From a bacterium (GTDB lineage: Bacteria; 4484-113; JAFGCY01), in NCBI GenBank assembly GCA_016932385.1, contig JAFGCY010000016.1:1-34982 (forward strand): 34,982 nt of DNA, written 5' to 3'. Position 1 is the stretch's first letter; every line of letters starts with the position of its first letter. This document shows, piece by piece, positions 1-6,563 of this stretch. Under the pieces are notes generated by a model. That model made no database searches, had not been told where the DNA came from, and saw only the letters and a list, made by a program, of their open reading frames with translations. A program made the translations under genes and the position numbers.

Positions 1-516
1 ACCTGCATGGTCGACGTCGCCAAGTTCTTCATGGATTTCATCCAGCGCGAAAGCTGCGGCAAGTGCATCCCCTGCCGCGAGGGCACCAAGCGTATGCTGG
101 ACATCCTCAAGGCGATCACCAGCGGCCGCCAAACCGAAAAGGACCGGATCGACGCCCTGGACCGCTTCCGCGGCGTGATGTACCTGACGCGCCTGGCCGA
201 GGTCATCCGCGACACCAGCCTCTGCGGCCTGGGCCAGACCGCGCCCAACCCGGTGCTGGCGACGCTGCGCTGGTTCCGCGACGAATACGAGGAGCACATT
301 TACAACCGGCATTGCCCCGCCGGCGTCTGCACCGAGTTGCTGCAATACAAGATCGACCCGAACAAGTGCACGGGTTGCACGGTCTGCGCGCGCAAGTGCC
401 CGGCCGACGCGATCCGTGGCGCCAAGAAGAGCCCGCATTACATCGTGGAAGAGCAATGCATCCGCTGCGGTGCCTGCATCCAAGCCTGTAAGTTCAATGC
501 GATTGAGGCCAAGTAG
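1..516 (+). CDS. NuoF-like NADH-binding subunit of [FeFe] hydrogenase, 3' part
   Basis: The reading frame is open from base 1, so only the last ~171 residues are present and the 5' end lies outside the window. Seen: the NuoF-type iron-sulfur motif [12 protein letters not shown] close to the left edge, followed by a C-terminal 2x[4Fe-4S] ferredoxin domain ([12 protein letters not shown] and [12 protein letters not shown]). Family knowledge: NuoF/HydB/HndC subunits bind FMN and NAD(P)H and pass electrons through these clusters. The extra C-terminal ferredoxin domain is typical of the hydrogenase-linked versions (HydB, HndC) rather than of complex I. The hydA gene starts 9 bases downstream, so this is inferred to be the NAD(P)H-side subunit of a soluble, possibly electron-bifurcating hydrogenase. 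The FMN/NADH-binding part cannot be checked here. Confidence 0.9.
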   Translation, partial: TCMVDVAKFFMDFIQRESCGKCIPCREGTKRMLDILKAITSGRQTEKDRIDALDRFRGVMYLTRLAEVIRDTSLCGLGQTAPNPVLATLRWFRDEYEEHIYNRHCPAGVCTELLQYKIDPNKCTGCTVCARKCPADAIRGAKKSPHYIVEEQCIRCGACIQACKFNAIEAK

Positions 517-525
517 GAGCAAAGC

Positions 526-2253
526 ATGATTACCCTGGAAATCAATGGCCGTAGCGTGGAAGCCGAGGAAGGCGAGATGCTGCTGGCCGTCCTGCGCCGG
601 GCGGGTATTTCGGTCCCGACGCTGTGCAACGTCGAGGGACTGGAGCCGACCGGCGCCTGCCGGCTGTGCAGCGTCGAGGTGGAGGGCATGCCCAACCTGG
701 TACCCAGCTGCGCCTTTCCGGTCCGGGCCGGCCTGAAGGTCTGGTCGCACTCGCCCCGGGCCGTGCGCGCGCGCAAGACGATTATCGAGCTCTTGCTCGC
801 CGACCATCCGGACGACTGCAACTACTGCGTCAGGAATGGCAAGTGCGAACTGCAGAAACTGGCCAGCGAGCTGGGCGTGCGCCTGCATCGCTATGGCGCC
901 TACGACAAGGGCTACCACCTGGATCTGTCCAGCCCGGCGATCGTCCGTGATCCCGGCAAGTGCATCCTCTGCGGCCGCTGCGTGCGGATCTGCGAGGAGA
1001 TCCAGGGCGTGGCCTGCATCGACTTTATCAACCGCGGCAGCCGCGCCGTTGTCGGCACGGCTTTCAACCAAGGCCTGAACATTTCCAGTTGCATCAACTG
1101 TGGCCAGTGCGTGATGGCCTGCCCGACCGGCGCCCTGCGCGAGCAGAGCAGCATCAAGCAGGTGATCCAAGCGCTCGAGGATCCCGATACTGTCGTTGTC
1201 GTCCAGCATGCGCCGGCCGTATCGGTTAGCTTGGCCGAGGAGTTCGGCCTGCCCGCCGGTCTGGACCTGGACGGCGTTTTAAACGCGGCGTTGCGACGGC
1301 TGGGCTTCGACTACATCTTCCCGACGGCTTTCACGGCCGACCTGACCGTGATGGAGGAGGCCAGCGAGCTGGTCGAACGCATCGAAAACGGCGGCCGCCT
1401 GCCGATGATGACCAGCTGTTCCCCGGGCTGGATCAAGTACGTCGAGGAGTTCCACCCGGACTTCATCCCGAACCTTTCGACCTGCAAGAGCCCGCAACAG
1501 ATGCTCGGCGCGCTGACCAAGACCTATTATGCCGAACGGCAGGGCCTCGACGCCCAGCACATCTTCAATGTCTCGCTGATGCCCTGCACGGCCAAGAAAT
1601 ACGAGGCCACGCGCCCGGAGTTGCGCCACGACGGTCTGGCCGATATCGACGCCGTCCTGACCACGCGCGAATTGGCGCGGCTGATCCGCCGCTTCGGCCT
1701 GAACCTGGCCACGCTGGCACCGGAACCGGCCGACCAACTGCTGGGACAGCAAAGCACCGCCGGCCGGCTGTTCGGCGCGACCGGCGGTGTGATGGAGGCG
1801 GCGATCCGTACCGCGCATTACCTGCTGACCGGCCGCGAAATGGAGAAGCTGGATGTGACCGCCGTGCGTGGTGAACAAGGAATCAAGGAAGCGACGCTCG
1901 AAATCGCCGGCAAGCGGATCGGCGTGGCGGTGGCCAGCGGCCTGGGCAACGCGCGCCGGCTGCTGCAACAGGTCAAGGCCGGCCGCTCTGACCTACATTT
2001 CATCGAAGTGATGACCTGTCCCGGCGGTTGTATCGCCGGCGGCGGCCAGCCTTATCACGCCGATCACGATAACATTATGGCCCGGCTCAAGGCGCTGTAC
2101 ACGATCGATCGGGTTGCCGACGAAACCGCGCGCACCGCCCATCACAACCAAGAGGTCAAGCAGCTTTACGCGGACTACCTTGACCAGCCGCTGAGCCACC
2201 GCAGCCACGAGCTGCTGCATACGAGTTACTCCCGCCAGGATGTGGTCCACTAA
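526..2253 (+). CDS. hydA: [FeFe] hydrogenase catalytic subunit HydA
   Basis: This 575-residue enzyme would carry out reversible 2H+ + 2e- to H2. Domains in order: [2Fe-2S] ferredoxin domain (Cys34 onward), His-ligated [4Fe-4S] segment (HPDDCNYC), 2x[4Fe-4S] ferredoxin (CILCGRCVRIC and CINCGQCVMACP), then the H-cluster domain with L1 TSCSPGW (Cys298-Ser299), L2 MPCTAKK (Cys354), L3 MTCPGGCIAGGGQP (Cys498, Cys502), and a C-terminal small-subunit-like segment. Length and motif spacing match Clostridium pasteurianum CpI almost residue for residue. L1 is unusual in reading TSCSPGW where CpI has TSCCPGW. AGGAG at 515-519, six bases before the ATG, fixes the start. The NuoF-like gene upstream suggests an NAD-linked soluble enzyme. 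The maturases HydE, HydF and HydG are not in the window. Confidence 0.95.
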   Translation: MITLEINGRSVEAEEGEMLLAVLRRAGISVPTLCNVEGLEPTGACRLCSVEVEGMPNLVPSCAFPVRAGLKVWSHSPRAVRARKTIIELLLADHPDDCNYCVRNGKCELQKLASELGVRLHRYGAYDKGYHLDLSSPAIVRDPGKCILCGRCVRICEEIQGVACIDFINRGSRAVVGTAFNQGLNISSCINCGQCVMACPTGALREQSSIKQVIQALEDPDTVVVVQHAPAVSVSLAEEFGLPAGLDLDGVLNAALRRLGFDYIFPTAFTADLTVMEEASELVERIENGGRLPMMTSCSPGWIKYVEEFHPDFIPNLSTCKSPQQMLGALTKTYYAERQGLDAQHIFNVSLMPCTAKKYEATRPELRHDGLADIDAVLTTRELARLIRRFGLNLATLAPEPADQLLGQQSTAGRLFGATGGVMEAAIRTAHYLLTGREMEKLDVTAVRGEQGIKEATLEIAGKRIGVAVASGLGNARRLLQQVKAGRSDLHFIEVMTCPGGCIAGGGQPYHADHDNIMARLKALYTIDRVADETARTAHHNQEVKQLYADYLDQPLSHRSHELLHTSYSRQDVVH

Positions 2254-2254
2254 G

Positions 2255-4273
2255 ATGGATTCGTTGGCTGGTTCACCCATGCTTGTGACAACGATCCGCA
2301 AGCGCTGCCGCGTCTGCTATACCTGCGTGCGCGAATGCCCGGCCAAGGCGATCCGCATCGCCGAAGGCCAGGCCGAGGTGTTGCACGAGCGCTGTATCGG
2401 CTGTGGCAATTGCATCAAGGTCTGCAGCCAGAACGCCAAGCAGATGGTTTCGACCGTGGCCCAGGCCCGGGCGATCATCGACGTCGAACCGCACGTGGCG
2501 GCGCTGATCGCGCCGAGTTTTCCGGCGGAATTTACCGAGTTCAAGCCAGAAGTCCTGGTCGGCATGCTGCGCTCGCTGGGCTTCGACTTCGTCTGCGAGG
2601 TCGCCTTCGGGGCCGACCTGGTGGCCCGCGAGAACCTGCGCGTGCTGCGCGCGGCCGACGACCGGCACTACATCACGTCCAGTTGCCCGGCGGTGAATAC
2701 GTACATCCAGCGCTATGCTCCGCAGCTGATCGGGATGCTGATCCCCGTTGTCTCGCCGATGGTGGCTACGGCGCGGGCATTGCGCGCGCTGCACGGCGAC
2801 GACCTCAAGGTCGTGTTCATCGGCCCGTGCATCGCCAAGAAGGGCGAGGCCGGCGCCAGCGAGATCGACGGGGAGATCAACGCGGCGATCACGTTCATCG
2901 AACTCCGCGAGATGTTCATGCACCGCGGTATCAACGCCAACGCGGTCAAGCCCTCCGACTTCGACCCGCCCCACGGCCGGCTCGGCGGGCTGTTCCCGCT
3001 CAAGCGCGGCAGCCTGCAGACCGCCGGTATCTATGAGGACCTGCTGGCGGACGAGGTGGTAACCGCCGAGGGCCATCAGGACTTCGTCGCGGCGATCCGC
3101 GCTTTCGAGTCCGGGGATACCTCGGCGCGCCTGCTCGACGTCCTCTGCTGCGAGGGCTGCGTGATGGGCCAGGGCATGAGCACGGTCGCCTCGCAGTTCA
3201 CACGCCGCAGCCAGGTCAGCCGTTACGTCACCGAGCGGCTGCAAGCGTTCGACGCAGCTACCTGGCAGGAGTACATGGACCGGTTCGCAGACTTGGATTT
3301 GTCACGCGGTTTCGCCAATAACGACCAGCGGCTCAGCGCGCCTTCCGAGGATGAGATCACGGAATACCTGGCGGCGATGGGCAAGTTCAGCCCCGAGGAC
3401 GAGCTGAACTGCGGCGCCTGCGGTTACGAGACCTGCCGCGAGCACGTGATCGCCATCCACAAGGGGCTGGCGGAAAGCGAGATGTGCCTGCCCTACACCA
3501 TCGAGCAAATGCACCGCACCGTCCAGGAACTCAACGAATCGCACCAGGCGCTGGCGACGACGCAAGAGCAGCTGATGCACTCGGAGAAGCTGGCCAGCAT
3601 GGGCCAGCTCGCGGCGGGCATCGCCCACGAAGTCAACAACCCGTTGGGCGTGGTGCTGATGTACGCGCATCTGATGATGGAGCAGTGCCCGGCGGACTCG
3701 CAGCAATGCCGCGACCTGGAGATGATCGTCCGCGAAGCCGATCGCTGCAAGAAAATCGTCGGTGGGCTGTTGAACTTCGCCCGTCAGAACAAGGTGAGTC
3801 ACCAGCGCGTGGATATCCGCGAGCTGATCGAGCGCGCGGTCGCCAATCTGCCCGCGCCGGAGGGTATCACCGTCAGCACGGACCTGGCGATCGCCGATCC
3901 GCACTGCGAACTCGACTTCGACCAGCTGGTGCAGGTCGTGACCAACCTGATCAAGAACGCCTATGACGCCATGCCCGAGGGTGGCGAACTGCACATCAGC
4001 GCCACCGGCGACGACGAGTCGATCCAGCTGACGATCAGCGATACCGGCGCCGGCATCGCACCGGAGAATCTCGACAAGTTGTATACCCCGTTTTTCACAA
4101 CCAAGGAGCCCGGGCAGGGAACGGGGCTCGGGCTCTCGGTTATTTACGGGATCGTGAAGATGCATCGCGGACAGATCGATGTCCGCACCAATCACGATCC
4201 CGCCGCCGGCCCGACCGGCGCCGCGTTTACCGTCAGCCTGCCGCGCACCCGGCGCATCGAACAGGCGGGTTGA
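2255..4273 (+). CDS. Sensory [FeFe] hydrogenase fused to a histidine kinase (HydS-HK)
   Basis: A putative H2 or redox sensor kinase of 672 residues. Domains: 2x[4Fe-4S] ferredoxin (CRVCYTCVRECP, CIGCGNCIKVC; about residues 8-60), an H-cluster domain (about 70-370) with L1 TSSCPA (Cys144), L2 GPCIAKK (Cys192) and L3 CCEGCVMGQG (Cys298, Cys302), a small cysteine-rich FeS domain (CGACGYETC, from about 386), a short coiled coil, HisKA with GIAHEVNNP (His458) and an HATPase with DTGAGIAP and GTGLGL. No transmembrane segment is visible, so it should be cytoplasmic. Family knowledge: group C [FeFe] hydrogenases are sensory, and one subgroup is linked to histidine kinases. The usual proton-relay Cys of L1 is Ser here, as expected for a sensor rather than a catalyst. 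The start is uncertain: ATG 2255 follows the hydA stop by one base, while ATG 2240 in the same frame would overlap it. Neither has a good ribosome-binding site, so translation may be coupled to hydA. Confidence 0.92.
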   Translation: MDSLAGSPMLVTTIRKRCRVCYTCVRECPAKAIRIAEGQAEVLHERCIGCGNCIKVCSQNAKQMVSTVAQARAIIDVEPHVAALIAPSFPAEFTEFKPEVLVGMLRSLGFDFVCEVAFGADLVARENLRVLRAADDRHYITSSCPAVNTYIQRYAPQLIGMLIPVVSPMVATARALRALHGDDLKVVFIGPCIAKKGEAGASEIDGEINAAITFIELREMFMHRGINANAVKPSDFDPPHGRLGGLFPLKRGSLQTAGIYEDLLADEVVTAEGHQDFVAAIRAFESGDTSARLLDVLCCEGCVMGQGMSTVASQFTRRSQVSRYVTERLQAFDAATWQEYMDRFADLDLSRGFANNDQRLSAPSEDEITEYLAAMGKFSPEDELNCGACGYETCREHVIAIHKGLAESEMCLPYTIEQMHRTVQELNESHQALATTQEQLMHSEKLASMGQLAAGIAHEVNNPLGVVLMYAHLMMEQCPADSQQCRDLEMIVREADRCKKIVGGLLNFARQNKVSHQRVDIRELIERAVANLPAPEGITVSTDLAIADPHCELDFDQLVQVVTNLIKNAYDAMPEGGELHISATGDDESIQLTISDTGAGIAPENLDKLYTPFFTTKEPGQGTGLGLSVIYGIVKMHRGQIDVRTNHDPAAGPTGAAFTVSLPRTRRIEQAG

Positions 4274-4298
4274 GATGAAGCCGAATCAAGGAGCTGAC

Positions 4299-4709
4299 AT
4301 GAGCAAGCCGGAAGATAGCCAGACCATCCTGGTCGTGGATGACGACCGTGATTACCTTGAGCAGCAGGAACTGATCCTGACGGCGGCCGGCTTCAGCGTG
4401 TTGACCGCCGAGACCGTGGCGCGGGCCGAGGAGCTCCTGGACCAGCAACCGGTGGACCTGGCGATCCTGGACCTGATGATGGAAGACTATGACGCGGGCT
4501 TCTCGCTGGCCTACCGGATCAAGAAGCAGCACCCCGCCCTGCCCGTGATCATCGTCACGGGCGTTGCCCACGAGACCGGCCTGGAATTCGACGCCGCCAC
4601 CAGCGAGGAGCGCTCCTGGATCAAGGCCGACTGCCTGCTGGCCAAACCCGTTCGCCGCGAGCAACTGGTCGCGGAAATCAATAAACTGCTTGGAGCAAGC
4701 CATGGCTGA
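4299..4709 (+). CDS. Single-domain response regulator (receiver only)
   Basis: A 136-residue CheY-type receiver with the acidic pair in VVDDDRD, phosphoacceptor Asp58 (LAILDLMMED), the Thr of IIVTG and the Lys of LAKP. There is no output domain, so it probably shuttles phosphate between kinases or acts by protein contact. AAGGAG at 4288-4293, five bases before ATG 4299, supports this start over the in-frame ATG at 4275. It begins 25 bases after the hydrogenase-kinase and overlaps the next gene by eight bases. Its likely phosphate donor is therefore the hydrogenase-linked kinase (inference from position). The stretch before the conserved Lys (about residues 90-115) is longer than in CheY. Confidence 0.9.
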   Translation: MSKPEDSQTILVVDDDRDYLEQQELILTAAGFSVLTAETVARAEELLDQQPVDLAILDLMMEDYDAGFSLAYRIKKQHPALPVIIVTGVAHETGLEFDAATSEERSWIKADCLLAKPVRREQLVAEINKLLGASHG

Positions 4710-5823
4710 GGAACTGCGGATTCTGGCCGTCGATGACGAGGAAGGCATGCGCCTGGGCATAGAGCGGATCCTGGCACCCTTCAGCTTCGAGCTGGCGGAA
4801 TGCGAGGCCTCGATCCGTTTCACCGTGGACACGGCCGAAAGCGGCGAGGAAGCAACCGACAAACTGGCCGCCGGCGCTTACGACATCTTGCTGCTCGACC
4901 ACAAGATGAAAGGGATATCCGGATTGGACGTACTGGCCTGGATCAAGGACCGTGATTGCCCCGTCCTGACGATCATGGTCACGGCTTACGCCTCGCTGGA
5001 TACCGCCGTGGAGGCGATGAAGCGCGGGGCGCACGACTTCCTGGCCAAGCCGTTCACGCCCGACGAGATTCGCAGCGTAGTCAAGAAAACCGCCGGCCAC
5101 CTGGTCACCAAGCGCCGCGCCCAAGCCTTAGCCGAGGAAAAGCGCCGCGTGCGCTTCGAGTTCATCTCCGTGCTGGCCCACGAGCTCAAAGCGCCGCTGG
5201 GCGCGATCGAAGGCTATCTGCAGATCCTGCGGGACGGCACCGCCAGCGATCCCGAGACGGTCGAACGCATGCTGGACCGCTCGCTGGCGCGCTTGCAGGG
5301 GATGCGCAAGCTGATCTACGACCTGCTGGACATGACGCGAATCGAAAGCGGCACGAAGCCGCGCGAACTGGAGCAGCTCGACCTGCGGGCCCTGGCCGCC
5401 CAGTCCGTGGAAACGCTGCTACCAGACGCTCAGGCGCGGGGCATCACCATCGAGCTGCCCGTCGGACCGCCTGTGCAGTTGAGCGCCGACCGCAGCGAGC
5501 TGGAGATTGTGTTCAACAATCTGGTCAGCAACGCGGTGAAGTACAACCGCGACAACGGCCGCGTGGAAATCGCGATCACGAAAGACGGGCCACATGTTCT
5601 GATCAGCGTCAGCGACACGGGCATCGGGATGACCGCGGAGGAATCCGCGCGGCTGTGCAAAGAGTTCGTGCGGATCAAGAATGCCAAGACGCGCAATATC
5701 ATGGGCACAGGCCTCGGCCTGTCGACTGTCAAGAAGATCGCCGCGCTCTACGGCGGCGATGTGGCGGTCAGTTCCGCCCCCGACGTCGGCACGACGTTCA
5801 CCGTGACATTGAATACGGCCTAA
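4702..5823 (+). CDS. Receiver-histidine kinase (REC-HisKA-HATPase)
   Basis: A 373-residue cytoplasmic protein. An N-terminal receiver (about residues 5-130) has the acidic VDDEEG, phosphoacceptor Asp66 in LLLDHKMKG, the Thr of MVTAYAS and the Lys of LAKPF. HisKA follows with VLAHELKAPLGAIEGYL (His160), then an HATPase with NNLVSNAVKYN, DTGIGM and GTGLGLSTVKK. The start ATG 4702 has GGAG at 4692-4695 and overlaps the previous gene's stop, indicating translational coupling. There is no membrane segment or sensor domain, so the input is likely phosphorylation of its own receiver by an upstream kinase. This makes it an intermediate in the phosphorelay begun by the hydrogenase-kinase. No DNA-binding regulator follows in the window. 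Confidence 0.93.
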   Translation: MAEELRILAVDDEEGMRLGIERILAPFSFELAECEASIRFTVDTAESGEEATDKLAAGAYDILLLDHKMKGISGLDVLAWIKDRDCPVLTIMVTAYASLDTAVEAMKRGAHDFLAKPFTPDEIRSVVKKTAGHLVTKRRAQALAEEKRRVRFEFISVLAHELKAPLGAIEGYLQILRDGTASDPETVERMLDRSLARLQGMRKLIYDLLDMTRIESGTKPRELEQLDLRALAAQSVETLLPDAQARGITIELPVGPPVQLSADRSELEIVFNNLVSNAVKYNRDNGRVEIAITKDGPHVLISVSDTGIGMTAEESARLCKEFVRIKNAKTRNIMGTGLGLSTVKKIAALYGGDVAVSSAPDVGTTFTVTLNTA

Positions 5824-6068
5824 CTGCGCACCGGTTATCAATGGCGGATACACTGCATTGCACCAGAGGTCTATTGGCTGGAACCGCCCAGGGCGGCAGG
5901 CAGTCGGCAGTACGGGGCGACCGCTTCGCGGAACTTGGTTTATTGAGACATAGTGTCATCAGTGTATGTACCTAATTATTCCTATTCTAATGCTGCTTCC
6001 GGGAGCTTCCGCACCGCGCTGCTCGACATATGTTGGATTGTTAATGAGATTCCAATTATCCAAAATTC

Positions 6069-6077
6069 TGTTAAAAT
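6069..6077 (+). promoter_or_regulatory. Extended -10 promoter TGT-TAAAAT
   Basis: TG at 6069-6070, one base, then TAAAAT at 6072-6077 in an AT-rich stretch. No good -35 is seen at 16-18 bases. Transcription would start near 6083-6085, exactly at the first helix of the leader. The same nine bases occur before the ankyrin gene at 21981. Confidence 0.5.
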
Positions 6078-6082
6078 ATGCG

Positions 6083-6121
6083 CTAACCAAGAGCAGGGCC
6101 GCGGATGGTATCGGCTGTTAG
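6083..6121 (+). ncRNA. Candidate structured leader RNA or small RNA
   Basis: Two nested helices can be drawn by eye: CTAAC (6083-6087) with GTTAG (6117-6121), and inside it GCCG (6098-6101) with CGGC (6112-6115). The fold starts at the predicted first nucleotide and is followed 12 bases later by an intrinsic terminator. The whole transcript would be about 85 nt. AGAGC (6090-6094) can also pair with GCTCT (6158-6162), the 3' arm of the terminator, giving a possible antiterminator. I do not recognise a known riboswitch class. It could be an attenuator for the symporter operon or an independent small RNA. Confidence 0.35.
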
Positions 6122-6133
6122 TTTATGTATTAA

Positions 6134-6167
6134 AGAGTTTCGGGACTAAGCCTCGAAGCTCTTTTTT
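6134..6167 (+). terminator. Intrinsic terminator in the leader of the symporter operon
   Basis: An 11-base-pair stem, AGAGTTTCGGG (6134-6144) with CTCGAAGCTCT (6152-6162, two G-U pairs), closes a seven-base loop and runs into TTTTTT at 6162-6167. It lies about 105 bases upstream of the first start codon of the next operon and about 310 bases after the previous gene. It therefore fits premature termination of the short leader better than the end of the hydrogen operon. Confidence 0.7.
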
Positions 6168-6271
6168 GTATAGCTGGACGGGCCTGCTGCCCGGGATGAA
6201 CCGGGTTACCTTTCCCCCGCGCGTTATGTTGCGGCTACGCGCGCGAGATTTTATTGTGGAGGCATGAGCAG

Positions 6272-6562
6272 ATGTTGCATGAACCGGCTGCCCCGAGCGG
6301 CAAGGACCCGGCGTCCGAGTACAAGAAACGGCTCGGCGTTGCGATGTTCATCGTCTATTCGGTGATCTACGCAGGTTTTGTTTTAATCAACGTAATCAGT
6401 CCCTTGACCATGGACCTGATCGTTTTCCTGGGCTTGAACCTGGCGGTCGTCTATGGCTTTGGCTTGATCATTTTGGCCTTGATCCTGGCGCTGATCTACA
6501 ACCAGTTGTGCGGTGCCAAGGAAGCCCAACTGGCCGAAAAGCACAACGGGGAGGAACGGTAG
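6272..6562 (+). CDS. DUF485-type small membrane protein
   Basis: A 96-residue protein with two hydrophobic segments: one around VAMFIVYSVIYAGFVLINVI and one around LAVVYGFGLIILALILALIY. It has a charged N-terminus and a hydrophilic, charged tail. Size, two-helix layout and position directly before an acetate-type symporter match the DUF485/DUF4212 proteins that accompany ActP-like transporters, where they are thought to be accessory membrane subunits. GGAGG at 6258-6262, nine bases before ATG 6272, sets the start; an upstream in-frame TTG at 6254 lies before that site. The stop is one base before the symporter ATG, so the two are surely co-transcribed. Confidence 0.85.
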   Translation: MLHEPAAPSGKDPASEYKKRLGVAMFIVYSVIYAGFVLINVISPLTMDLIVFLGLNLAVVYGFGLIILALILALIYNQLCGAKEAQLAEKHNGEER

Positions 6563-6563
6563 C

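Larger units (their letters stand above)
5824..6271. other. 448-base non-coding spacer between the hydrogen and symporter operons
   Basis: No convincing gene is present. The first half contains a short inverted repeat, CCGCC-cag-GGCGG (5884-5896), without a T-tract, which is a weak candidate 3' end for the hydrogen operon. An AT-rich stretch from about 5950 leads into the extended -10 at 6069, the foldable leader and the intrinsic terminator, all listed separately. Between the terminator and the ribosome-binding site GGAGG (6258-6262) are two more inverted repeats: CCCGG-CCGGG near 6190-6206 and CGCGCG-CGCGCG near 6220-6244. These could fold in the 5' untranslated region. Confidence 0.6.

Noticed and set aside
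5953-6267. A 104-residue plus-strand frame in the spacer before the symporter operon
   Set aside because: It runs through the promoter, the leader helices and the terminator T-tract, has no ribosome-binding site and no domain.
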